64,000 bases of DNA from contig QANU01073503.1 of the NCBI GenBank assembly GCA_003254905.1, positions 443,694 to 507,693 on the forward strand, given 5' to 3'. Origin of the DNA: Nissolia schottii (taxonomy: Eukaryota; Streptophyta; Magnoliopsida; Fabales; Fabaceae). Position 1 is the stretch's first letter. Every line of letters starts with the position of its first letter. Under the pieces are notes generated by a model. That model was given only the letters and a program-made list of their open reading frames with translations, did no database searches and was not told the origin of the DNA. Below, piece after piece: positions 25,685-37,127 of this stretch. A program made the translations under genes and the position numbers.

Positions 25685-25725
25685 TAAATATAATCTAATT
25701 CTTTGATTTAATGAAAAATAATTAT

Positions 25726-26783
25726 GGGTTAATTAAGTTTTTCATCCCTGTAATTTGGGAAAGTTTGGTTTTGGTCCTTCTGTGTAAATTTTAGTCCCTG
25801 TAAAATTTGAAAATTTGGTTTTAGTCCCTGGGGTGGAGTGAGGGTTGACTGGGCTGACGCGGCGCGCCACGTGGGATGCCACGTGGCATAACCCCCCAAA
25901 ACCCAACCCAAACCCGACCCGACCCGACCTGAAATTAATTTAAAAATTAAAAAAAAAAAACCCTCTTCCAGCCCCTANNNNNNNNNNNNNNNNNNNNNNN
26001 NNNNNNNNNNNNNNNNNNNNNNNNNNNNNNNNNNNNNNNNNNNNNNNNNNNNNNNNNNNNNNNNNNNNNNNNNNNNNNNNNNNNNNNNNNNNNNNNNNNN
26101 NNNNNNNNNNNNNNNNNNNNNNNNNNNNNNNNNNNNNNNNNNNNNNNNNNNNNNNNNNNNNNNNNNNNNNNNNNNNNNNNNNNNNNNNNNNNNNNNNNNN
26201 NNNNNNNNNNNNNNNNNNNNNNNNNNNNNNNNNNNNNNNNNNNNNNNNNNNNNNNNNNNNNNNNNNNNNNNNNNNNNNNNNNNNNNNNNNNNNNNNNNNN
26301 NNNNNNNNNNNNNNNNNNNNNNNNNNNNNNNNNNNNNNNNNNNNNNNNNNNNNNNNNNNNNNNNNNNNNNNNNNNNNNNNNNNNNNNNNNNNNNNNNNNN
26401 NNNNNNNNNNNNNNNNNNNNNNNNNNNNNNNNNNNNNNNNNNNNNNNNNNNNNNNNNNNNNNNNNNNNNNNNNNNNNNNNNNNNNNNNNNNNNNNNNNNN
26501 NNNNNNNNNNNNNNNNNNNNNNNNNNNNNNNNNNNTTTTTTTTTTTAATTTTTAAATTAATTTCGGGTCGGGTCGGGTCGGGTCGGGTTTGGGTTGGGTT
26601 TTGGGGTTATGCCACGTGGCATCTCACGTGGCGCGCCGCGTCAGCGCCACATCAGCCTTGTAAACCCTCATCCCACCCCAGGGACTAAAACCAAATTTTC
26701 AAATTTTACAGGGATTAAAATTTACACAGAGGGACCAAAACCAAACTTTCCCAAATTACAGGGATGAAAAACTTAATTAACCC
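25726..26783. mobile_element. Large fold-back element, GGGTTAATTAAG ends, loop unsequenced
   Basis: The left arm (25726 to about 25970) and right arm (26536-26783) are near-perfect reverse complements. They start GGGTTAATTAAGTTTTTCAT and end with its complement. Next inward come 'tttggttttggtcc' and 'ttttagtccctg' segments, a block of GCCACGTGGCAT with GGCGCGCC, a run of GACCC units, and an A/T-run. The gap of N lies exactly where the hairpin loop would be. It is inserted 41 bp upstream of the PPR start codon side, so it may sit within that gene's promoter. No protein is visible. The family resembles Mutator-like or other fold-back DNA elements. No clean target duplication was found. Confidence 0.82.
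25978..26535. other. Assembly gap (558 N) in the centre of the fold-back element
   Basis: The Ns replace the loop and inner arms of the palindrome at 25726-26783, where assembly commonly fails. The stated length may be an estimate. Confidence 0.95.
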
Positions 26784-28989
26784 TAATTTTTGATGTGATT
26801 TACTCAATTTGTTATTAAAAGTTATACAATTAGGGCATTGTTGAGAAGACTAAAACAAAATATTTTAAAATGTTTTATGTTTTTAATGTATTAAAGATTT
26901 TAAAATTTTATGTTTTTAATAAAATACTTTTTATTGTTGTCTTAACCAATGTTCTTATAATATTTATCAGCAAAATTTTAATTATCTATTTTTTAAAATT
27001 AAATTAGTTTTAATCCAATTTTTCAACAACAAAAGAAAAGGATAGTATTGGAGTTGGAATTAAATAAACATAGAATGAGTTAAAATATATATTAATGTCA
27101 CTTGCTCTAAAAATTTTACATACAATTGAGAATGTTCATCAATATTAATGGGACAAGCATGATGGAAAAGAAATACATAAACAGTGATAATAAAGAATTA
27201 TGTGAATTTGTATGATTCTCGCGTGGAATAAACAATGAAATTTAATGTGGTATTAAATCATGAAATTTTTTCATCTAATAAATTAATCTTTTGGGTTGAC
27301 TCTTTGAAGTTGTCAAAAATAAAAAGCTGACCACTGAGTTAATGTCGATAGAGTGAAGTTGCTGTGAACGTCAACCCTTAAAGGAGTGGCAATGCTATGA
27401 GGAGTAAACGAGAAAACTCTTTGTGTTACTTAAGTTGTGAAACTCTCTTACCTCACGGACTAGTCTTTTGAATTAGACTTTCTTTATGAGTTAACATACT
27501 TTCAAGCCTTATTATTTATTCACACTTTACAAATGTGGTCAAACACATGTTTTTAATTAAATATACTATAAATATTATCATCACTTTCTCTCCTCCTTTA
27601 TCACAACCCGTTAGTTTTCCTCTTCCCCCACCCCTCTCTCTACTTAGAACACACCGGAGACAAATTCAAGTAGAACAATGACTTGATGACGTTATGTAAG
27701 CGATGACAGTGATTACAACTTGTGAGACGGTCAAAACAGAACAAGCGTAATAGTACAAGAGTTTTGGTGGTGACAAAGACCAAATTCAGCCTTTACTCTA
27801 TTAAGTACTAGTATTACATTAATATCACCTTCACGTGACTTCATTGACTTTAAAGATTAAAAGGATTTGTATTTGATAAGCCACCAATGGCTATTAACTC
27901 AAATGTCGCTAATCTTGTACATTGTTATGACTTGATTTTTATTTTTTAATTCTCCACCAGTACATCATAATTGATATGCACCTTTATTAATATCTGTTAA
28001 ATTTAGAGATATGTCTTAATTTTAAACCAACCTCGCACCCTACATTTTATTTACCAATAAAAAGGTACCTGAGACTCAAAACATGCTTGCACATATTTCA
28101 GATAAGGAGAAGAAAGGGGAAATCGTTCAACATTATCCAGCTCTTGAATCAAAAGTTTGAAAGGTACTAAACGAAATCGAGTTTTTACATGATCATGACA
28201 GTTTCATCACCTTTGTCCCCCAAAATTTCAGCAAGGCCATGTTGAAGTTGAATTTCTCCATTGAGGGGTAGATTCATTTAGTGCTATTACATATACAGTG
28301 TTCAATAGATACACAAATAAATAATGGATGACATATCATGAACCAGAAAATAGACAAAATCACTTTATGACAGTTCAATATATATAATTGAGCTCTAGGA
28401 ATCGATGGCTTAGCTACTTGGCAACATGAAAGAGACTCTGAATATAGCATAGCCTTAAGAATTAAAGGATCACATTTTTTGGGAGTCTATCATGATTTAT
28501 TTATGAACTAGCACTTCACATGCTGCCTTGGGACCCCCTACTACTAGCGATACGTTTCATTATACGTTTTTAATCAAATCACTGAAGTCCAAAAATGCTG
28601 CCACATCACTTGTCTGAAGGTAGCAGTTTCAATTTTTCAAATACAATGACACATATTCTTTGGTGGGATTCGTTGGAAAATTGACCATGTATTTTGTGTC
28701 CTGATTTTTTATTTTATTTTTTGTGTGTGGGGTGTTAGAGACTATTTTGTATGTAATTTAGACTATAATAAATGATATTTTAATTTTAAGTGATTAACTC
28801 TTTGTAAAATATAAACCAAATTGTCATTTATTATGTAGCTATTACGGTTTAAATCTGGATACAAGATCTAATTATATATGGGCCAAAATACTCGCAAGCT
28901 CATTACTACAAAAAGATCTTGAACCCTCATATTAGGCCTCCAACCTTTACTTGACATTCTACCCAAAAACCAATTACATAACTAACGAA
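26784..28989. other. Intergenic, no gene recognised
   Basis: No open frame above 60 codons resembles a protein. A segment at about 27430-27500 ('gtgaaactctcttacctcacggac') recalls a dispersed plant repeat motif also seen near 9690. No RNA gene seen. Confidence 0.4.
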
Positions 28990-29350
28990 TAATTGTGAAG
29001 AAGAGTAACAGGCTCATCTTTATGAGACAACATGAACTTATTAACTTCCTCACAACATGATTGAGAGCTATTGTTTGATAAAGTTTTCGATCACGGTTAC
29101 GAAACATCTCAACAGGTAGAATAAGAATCACCAACTAGAGTATAGAGTATATAAGCATGAATCACATACATGTTTTGGTACATTTTAACTCTATATCACC
29201 TCATGTAACTCATACACTGACTTGAACGTCAGAGTGACTTTGGCATCTATCACCTTCGTCAAATAAAAAATATTATTGTTGTCACCATTGTGCTCATCCA
29301 CCTTGATAGCTCTCAAACTTATCGTGTATTCAGAGTTACGAATTGCATCT
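28990..29350 (+). mobile_element. Probable LTR remnant (Ty3/gypsy-like)
   Basis: A TATA-like 'gagtatataagcatgaa' near 29145 is followed 70 bp later by 'actgacttgaacgtcagagtgactttgg'. This is close to the 'actgacttgagcgtcggagtg' segment found downstream of the TATA box in many plant gypsy LTRs (established pattern, recalled). The same segment occurs in reverse in the solo LTR at 39207-39853. TG/CA ends and a target duplication were not found, so limits are approximate. Confidence 0.42.
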
Positions 29351-30890
29351 CGAATAATCCAAATTACTTGTAATAGTAGTCTAAAGTATAATTTAACATG
29401 ACAATCATGAGAACACAAAAAATTCTATTAAATCCCAAATAAAAATAAGAAATTCTCAATTGAGGGGGGTCAGTTTCAAAGATTTGAGGGGTTCATGTGA
29501 ACCACGTTAGCTGATGTCAAAGAGCTAGACCAATCTCTATCAATTTCTGATATGGCCGAGGTTTGATGGTCCCCTCTTTAGGACAGAAGAAAAACTAGAA
29601 GGACTAATAGAAGGAGAAGATAAAATAAATGAATAAAATGAAAACTATTGATAAAGGCTCCTTTGAGAAAGAAAGGGCAGTGACCCTAATGCTGATGTTG
29701 ATTTGGCCAAGGGGAATAAAGCAAAACCGCCCCATTGTCCTATTCAAGATAATAAAAAGAACTAAACAAAGCCTTAACTTTGTGTACTTTAATTAGATTT
29801 TCATTATATCATTTTTATTGAACTTTATACTTTAGCATTCTCAAGATAGCAGCAAAAGGGGCTAAAGAGAGAAGGAATAATAATCTTAGGACATAATAAT
29901 ATAGTTTTAATAATGTATCTCTTTTAAAAATGAACCTAAGCAAAAAAAATAATAATAAAGATTTTACGACATATTATAATTTTATAACATGTCATGGATT
30001 CCACCTTCCAAACCCAGATAGAGAACTTTTCATAACAACCACTAAGATGGTGCATAAGGCAGGCTGGCAGAGCATGCTAGCCTCAATTCTTTGTGATGAA
30101 ATTGAAAATTAGGATGTTTTTGCTTTCTCACTTGTACCCTCTTTTTGGAGGTAAATTCATTTGAGTACGGTGGGACATTTAAATGCGAGTGACTCAACTA
30201 AAATTTAAACTGTAGTTCACTATGTTGTGGTGAAATATCTTCTTTATCGTTAGACCAAATCTCAGTTAATGCTTTCTGTTATATTAATATTATATTAATA
30301 TGTATTGCTATTTAAACTCTTTAAAAAATTTCTAATGCATCAACCATTTAATTCTCAAATTTTAGAAATATATGCAAAATATTGGATCATTATACTTGTC
30401 CTTTTAAGCAGTGTATAATACGTGATACATATGGTATTTGATAATTAAAGCAATCAAACTTAAAAATAGAAATTATTATTCTTCCGCAAACATCTTTTTT
30501 GCATTGAAAGAATGAGGTGGCATTTTGTCCCCTTATCTACCTAAAACTTAAGCTCAATTTCATGTTACAGCCACATGCTTCTTGTTTGCTAGGAAATGTG
30601 ACTAATGGTGGGGTTAATTAAAGTAGATGAAAGCATAGCCGCTTGAATAAGATGTTTGGTAGTAATAATCTTCAATTTCTTCCGATTGAAATCTCCTTTT
30701 TCTGTTTCTGCGCCGAATTGCTGATTTTGCTGCCCAATTCATTTGGAAAGTGTGTTTGGTTTGGTCCTATTTTCTACACAAAATTTGAGATTCTTGAATT
30801 TTTCAGCCACCTCGAAGGAAGTAAAATCTCAAACTGTACTTAAAACTTTATACACATGAATTCCACAAGATTTTTTTTTTTTTACATTCT
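29351..30890. other. Intergenic and 3' flank of the GH17 gene
   Basis: Nothing coding is recognised. The part just below 30891 should be the 3' untranslated region of the minus-strand glucanase gene. ORFs of 60-75 codons here look like chance frames. Confidence 0.4.
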
Positions 30891-32930
30891 TCACACATAA
30901 AGGGCGAAAATCAGCAAATACACAATCATCCAGTAGACCAAGCTGTGGTATCCCTTCTGTGCTACCTGTTCCACAGTAACAAAAGAAAACAAGGATTAAA
31001 GAAGTTAATTAGATTGACATTGGACAAAATGCACTTACTAGGTATTTTAATGAAGTGCATAATTAGTTAATTAAGCTATGCTTATCCTATGCTTTGTTCA
31101 CAATCTTTTCATAGCCGGTTCTAAATCTAAATAAAAGATGAGAGTTGTGTTAGGTTGTCCATAGTCAACCTAAAACTGCTGAATCTTTATAACATGGATC
31201 AAAGGAAAAAAATTCTTACCTACTCAAGGATGAAGAGTCATTCCTAAACCCTAAACCCTTCACATGTTTAGGGTTTTTAGCAGTTGTAAAAAGTTGAGTC
31301 TCGTGAATATGAATGATAGAGATGTTAGAGGGAGGAAAACATGATTTTACCTCAAAGAACTTCTCGAATCAAAGATTTTTTTTTATCGTGCTTAGTGAGA
31401 TAAGACTTGGTTAATTACAAATCAGTGAATCTATTAATTACACCCATACCCCTCACATAACATTGATAAATACACTTTTGCTCCAAATTGTCCCCTATAC
31501 ATATGTTCTCTTTAAATCATATAAGTACTAAGATAAATATAACTAATGTAATGGTGAAAAAAGCAGACATACATTTATATATGATCTATGGTTTTACCTT
31601 AGTGGCATGTGATGCAAGAGAGATTGAAGCTGATGAACCTGATGCTGATGATGATGATGTGGTTGAAAGAGCAGACAACCCTACATTGTAAGTCATGGAC
31701 TCATCAGGCTGAAACAAGCCGTAGTTCCTCTCAGAGGTTGGTCCAGGCTTCAAGTCCTCGTTGAACAATGCAAAGAGGTAAACCTCCAACCTCATCTTAG
31801 GACTCAAAGGTGTCCCTTCATTCCCCATCTGCCTCCTCAAGAGGTTCCTATTGTAAGTAGCAGCATTCTGCGGGGTGGCGCCGGCTTCGTCGGTGTCCCC
31901 TTTGGAAGGCCAGCCAGTCTCAGACACCCTAACCTCAATCCCCTTAAAGCCCATCCTGGCAATTGCAAAGTAGACGGCATCAACCATGGCATATAACATG
32001 TTGTCATAGTGCAACTTTGTGTAAGGGTCAAGCATCCCTTGATTTGGATTGAGGAGGACATAGTTCAAAGGTATGGTGGTGGGGTCATCCTTGTATGCAA
32101 AGTAAGGGTATGCATTGATCCAAAAGGGGGCCTTTGTGGTTGCCAAGAAGTTCAAGAACTGGTACATGATGTTGGAGATTTCTCCCTTGAAGCTACCAGC
32201 TGAAGGAGGGTAAGATTGTTGAAGCACTGCCAAAGAACTTGGTGTTGAGACTTGGATGTTGGAGTATCCCAATTGGGAGAGTGCATTGTGGATGTTGATC
32301 ACTGCAGGAACAAGGTGTTGGATTAGGCTTGTGTCATCGTCTGTGAAGACTTCATTGCCAACTTGGATGCCAGTGATCTTGGTTTCTGGGAGGTATGGCA
32401 TGATGTGTGTGTTGACCCATTGGAGGGCTTGTTGGGGGTCATCCAATTGACTCAGGATCTCGTTCTCAACCGTTACTATGATCTCGATGTTCGAGTTGGC
32501 GAAAGCGGTTAGGATCTGGGGGTTTGTGTCGTAGATTCTTGTCCTTGTGATCCTCAGCGTGCTCAGCAGTTCCAGGACTTTGTCTGGTGGAGGGAGGTTG
32601 TTTGCTACTTGCCCATAGTTGATTCCGAATGACTCCACACCTCCAATGATTCCGGTGCCTATAGTTTCGCACAATCAACATGAATTAATTGTTAGTACCT
32701 TTAATGCAATGCAGATTTAAAACTCTTCTTCTTTTTCAAGAGAAGAATAGTTCCCTTCTTGATTCCCGAAAAAGAAGAATGATATATAATAACATGTGCA
32801 TGGACAACACAACACATATATAGGGAAGAAACAGAGGAAACAGGGCACCTGCAGAAGAGAGAAACCATGCAATAAGAACATAGCTGATGATGCCCAATGC
32901 TCTTCTAATTATGGATGATGCTGCTGCCAT
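30891..32930 (-). CDS. GPI-anchored glucan endo-1,3-beta-glucosidase (GH17), three exons
   Basis: Exons on the minus strand are 32930-32849, 32658-31598 and 30965-30891. The GT-AG junctions keep frame and give 405 residues. The enzyme cleaves 1,3-beta-glucan (callose) at the cell surface. Exon 1 encodes a signal peptide of about 28 residues (MAAASSIIRRALG, then ISYVLIAWFLSSAG). Exon 2 holds the whole GH17 barrel: FGINYGQVANNLPPP at the start, the acid/base E130 in IQVGNEVF, and the nucleophile E274 in VSETGWPSKG. The barrel end reads YLFALFNEDLKPGP then NYGLFQPD. It is followed by a Ser-rich linker (SSSSASGSSAS) as expected before a GPI site. The 75-bp exon 3 encodes the hydrophobic GPI signal (VYWMIVYLLIFALYV). 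There is no X8/CBM43 domain. Without exon 3 the frame would stop after three intron codons. It resembles Arabidopsis 'glucan endo-1,3-beta-glucosidase 11'-type proteins (recall). Confidence 0.92.
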
Positions 32931-33212
32931 TGTGTTAAGCCAAAGGAGAGAAACAAGAAAATAAAACAAACAACTCAGAATGTAGAATTCCAAGAATGTG
33001 GAGGGGGAGAGGAATTGATATAGAGAGAGAGAGCTAATAATTATTCTTCTTCTATGAGCAAATTGGAATTCCTTTCTTTTCTTGTTTGAATATTTTGGAG
33101 GCAGAGAGAGAGAAAGGAGGAGTAAGGTAAAATAAGTGGATTTTGTGTGTTTTTTCTTAGCTTGCCTTAGCAGTATTGCCTTCAAGGCCTTTTTTCTCAA
33201 TTGCCTTGGTTT

Positions 33213-33221
33213 CCTTTTATA
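33213..33221 (-). promoter_or_regulatory. Probable TATA box of the GH17 gene
   Basis: On the minus strand this reads TATAAAAGG, a good match to the plant consensus, 283 bp before the start codon. The predicted leader of about 250 nt contains GA/CT-repeat stretches near 33020 and 33103-33115. Inferred from position only. Confidence 0.55.
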
Positions 33222-35226
33222 TGTATATTTGGACTAGGTTGTCTCTTTCCAACCCACGCCAACTTCCAATTCTCCTTTTGACCTTAATGCCCCTTTGAGA
33301 AGCAACTTTCTTGAACCAAAAGCAATCAGATATCCCCACTAGTTGGGTTAAATATTAGAGGCAAGTCATTGCAGTATCCCAAATTTTGAGGTAGTTAAAT
33401 ATTTTAAACCACCTTAATGATGACATATTCCATTTATATTAATCTAAAAAAATTATTATTTGGATTCATTTTAACACCAGATATTATGTCGATATACATT
33501 TTAATTCTATTACTGTTAGATGAAATTTTCTTAAAGCATTGTCCAATTATATTTTGTTGTATTAAACCAACAATCTTTGTTAATGTGTTGAAACACGGTT
33601 AAATATGTGTTACACTAAGAGTGCATTAGGATTGAACTTTGTGAAAATTTATTACTTGTTTATTGCACCACTAAGGATGGCACTAGAGAGCCGAGAAGAT
33701 ATAGTGCTTTTATTTTAATTTTATTTTTTTTTATCTTTGTGTGAAAGGGGCAATAAGGGTGCTGGAACTGACCCTTTTTGACTTGGAGATGCCTTTCCAT
33801 GATGAAAATTTTTGAGCAATTTTAGGATCCTTTTTCATTGCAGTTCACGATCCCATGTCCATGTAAAATGGATTCCTATTGTGTTTCAAACAAAAGCATA
33901 GATCATGTCTCTGACTTCAGACATCCATTTAGTAGTAATTAGTATTATAACCCAACAGAAGGTTATCCAAGGGTAGATAAGTTTGTCTTTTTGTTTTTTT
34001 ATTATAAGTATGTATCATTTCGTTAATAAACTCAAAATTGGTTACAAATTACACTAAATTACTTGAGGCTCAATAATATTCGACTAAGTCTCGTTAAAAT
34101 TTCTTTAAAAAAAAAAATTAATGTAATAAATTTTTTGATATTTTAAGAAGGATAAGAGTACTGAGCTTGAACAATTTTAAGGTTTAAAAATTCTCACTTT
34201 TGTCCTCTTTTCAAAATGTATAAAAAGGAAATCTTTGTTGGGGGACAATTACAATACTCCAAATTAAATTATATTATTTGAAGTGTAAATTTTAATTATG
34301 TGAAATGATTATATTATAAAAAAAATTGTGAACCTCAAAGTACCCTAGGGCTTCATTATTGGAATGTAAAAAATTCATTAGACTCTAACTAATCTACATT
34401 GAGTTGAGTCAACCTATTATAAGGTAAAACCCTTAAACAATTTTTTCTTTTACAAACATAAGAATTAAATCCAAATCCAAAACCTATACAATGTATCAAA
34501 ATTAATTTATTTTCTTCCATATAATGCACACATATATAATGTACATAAAAGCTAAAATGATCCTAATTAAAATGAAAAAAATTGATGTAAGTCGTAGTAG
34601 ATACTAAGCAAACGTAGTAAATAACAAACCAATAAATAAAAGCTTGTTTTTCAAAAGATAAATAAAAGGTTTGTTAGTCATGACTCGGACTTACATGACT
34701 GTATAGTCCGTGCTAACCATTATTCATTCATAGCTAAAGGGTCATTAAGCCCATTAATTGAAAATTTAAAGACCACGTCCCACATGTTGGTGCAAGAGAG
34801 AATATTCTCCATTCGAATATGTTAGAAAATGAAATTGAAAAACAAAATCTTAATATGAATTTGTAAGTATTTAATTAATATTAGTTTAAAATCTTGAACT
34901 TAATATTTTATTATATTAATTAATTAAAATGTAAATAATAAATTTAAATTTAAATTTAATTTCATAATTTAAAATAAGTATAATTTTATACTCAAACCCA
35001 AATACTCATGTTTCATCCTCACCAATGGAAATAGAAAAACATTTCCTGATTAATCGTCTACCACTTCGTATGAGCTCAGTTATTGCGAGAAAATTAATCA
35101 TTGTTGTTAATAATAAACACCCTAGACGCACCTAACATAAAAAAAAATAATAAAAAAACACTAAAACTTGCATGCCGTATATACTGTTTATTTTATTTTT
35201 CAAATGCAATCTCAAAAGTTTGGGTT
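33222..35226. other. Intergenic, no gene recognised
   Basis: AT-rich DNA upstream of the GH17 gene. Only short chance frames are present and no RNA gene was seen. Confidence 0.45.
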
Positions 35227-35427
35227 TTAACATTTATGTGGTTTTGGAGGGGAAAAAAATCCCAAAGTATGGGTTGAAAAGAAAAATTACCAAAATATGG
35301 GCCAAAATTCTGAAATCGCCCTGAACAATGGCGATTTCAGAATTTTGGCCCATATTTTGGTAATTTTTCTTTTCGACCCATATTTTGGGATTTTTCCTCC
35401 CCCAAAACCACATACATGTAAATATTC
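35227..35427. repeat. Near-perfect 200-bp hairpin
   Basis: The arms at 35235-35320 and 35330-35414 are reverse complements with only a few mismatches, separated by a 9-bp loop (ctgaacaat). The inner stem is TTCTGAAATCGCC/GGCGATTTCAGAA. The outer stem continues through 'ccaaaatatgggccaaaat' and 'tatgtggttttgg'. It looks like a fold-back MITE. The 66-codon minus-strand ORF inside is a by-product of the palindrome. Segments near 48065-48210 share the same landmarks, suggesting a related copy. Confidence 0.75.
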
Positions 35428-35769
35428 CTCTCAAATAACCCTAATTACATAGAGTTATTATTTATTTTAGGGGCAGTGGGAGTACTTTCAGGGTCCATAT
35501 GTGGCGTCAAACAAAAATAGCACAATCTATCGATACAAATAATATAATTTTTTAACACACTTTATTCTAACTTTTTTCGTGAGTCACTATATATGATATG
35601 GCTTCTTTTCTTAATTAAAATCAGGTTCGGATTCTGCACAATTTCTTAATGATTGTGGAACAATAATTTTGTTAATAATTTCTCAGCTAAGAATCATACC
35701 GTGGCTTGTGTATCCTTTTATTTCAAGAAACTCCAACAAAAGGCAACATTTTCAGACAATATTTGTAAG

Positions 35770-36380
35770 TAGGAGTGGGAATAGGCCAGGCGGTCTGGCC
35801 TGTTAGTGGTCTGGGCTGACCTGCTTAGTAAAAAGGTCAGGCCAGACCATTTTCAAAGTTTGTTTCAGTAAACAAGTTAGGCTCATGCTATTATGAAAGC
35901 CTATTAGGCCTATCAGACCAGTCTATTTACTCAAAAATATTCATTTGTGTTTACTAAAAAATAAACTTATTTTACCTTCATATCCCAAAAAAAATTTGCT
36001 CAACTTTGTTATGTATATCACCAATTCTCTTGCTTAGTATGTGATAGTAAAATCATAAACAAAATATATGACATTTTACCAACAAAAAACAAAAAAAAAA
36101 TGTCAACAAAACTCTCTTACATTATTCAGACGAGATAAGAGTGAGAGTATAGGAGAGTCCTAGAGACTCTTTAGATTAGGCTTTTTAAAAATAAAAATTA
36201 AATAATAAAATTATATTAATAAATATGATTGCATAAAATGTTGCAAAAAGTAATGTTAATCTAGTAGATAAAGTATTGTGAATGACAGAGGTTTTGGGTT
36301 TGAGTCTCACTGAAGGTAATAAACAGGCCGGCCTGAGGCCTGACCTGTTAAGGGCTTGGTCTGGCCTGTTTCCACCCCTA
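35770..36380. mobile_element. Non-autonomous hAT-like element, complete copy
   Basis: The left end TAGGAGTGGGAATAGGCCAGG and the right end (CCTGTTTCCACCCCTA) are inverted repeats, with AGGCC/GGCCT-rich subterminal regions. Flanks are TTTGTAAG (35762-35769) and ATTGTAAG (36381-36388), matching at 7 of 8 positions, as expected of an ageing 8-bp hAT duplication. The right half matches window positions 1-251. No transposase is encoded. Confidence 0.78.
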
Positions 36381-36899
36381 ATTGTAAGACAAAAATATGG
36401 AAAAAAGAGATTAATATAGATTTTCATGACCGACATTTAGCAATAATGAAGTTTAATATTAGAGTATTGGAGAACAGAATATTCATGCACCGTTTATTCT
36501 TGTTTGTACTTTATATCTAATCATTCGTCAATCAACAAGATGCTGAAAAAGATTGCAAATTCCAGGGGATACATCAGTATTTGATGAGTTATATGCCAGT
36601 TGGAAAGTTCAATCACTGGCAAAATCATCTTTCAAAATACATATATAATGCAATGTAAAAAAAAGTGTGTTTTCTAAAGAAAATTATTCACTCATACCTT
36701 TTATTTTTCTTGTTTATTGTTGATAAAATTTTCTCTTGTGCGAAGATTGTTTTCTTGGCTTTGAAGGATCAATAATCGTGATAAAATTTCTTATTATGTA
36801 GCATTGCTGAATTATATTTTTTTTTATTTCAATTTCCTTCTTAATTAATTAGTTTGAAAAAATGTAATCGATTGTAGATATTATATTAGAGAGTAATCC

Positions 36900-37127
36900 T
36901 TTAAATTTACGTCGAGTCGTTAGCGTATGTCTAGTTTGCCAATAAGATATAGAAATGATTATATTAGTCTCTTAAGTTGTCAAAAATCAATTAAATTAAT
37001 CATTCAACGTTGGTTAAATTAATCTCTTTCAAGAATTAATGACCGATTTTAGGCAATACGAAAAATTAATATAATCATTTCTATAATTCAAGGACAAACT
37101 TGGTAAATGCTAACAACTTTAAAAACG
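36900..37127. repeat. Fold-back miniature element, about 225 bp
   Basis: The left arm ('gtcgttagcgtatgtctagt' then 'tagaaatgattatattagt') pairs with the right arm ('aattaatataatcatttcta' then 'acttggtaaatgctaacaac'). The centre is 'aatcattcaacgttggttaaatt'. No coding capacity; superfamily not assigned. Confidence 0.6.

Noticed and set aside
27290..27510. Possible LTR-like segment with 'gtgaaactctcttacctcacggac'
   Set aside because: No TATA box, TG/CA ends or target duplication could be paired with it; too weak to list as an element.
35234..35434. 66-codon minus-strand frame
   Set aside because: It is simply the translation of a near-perfect hairpin; its two halves are antisense to each other.
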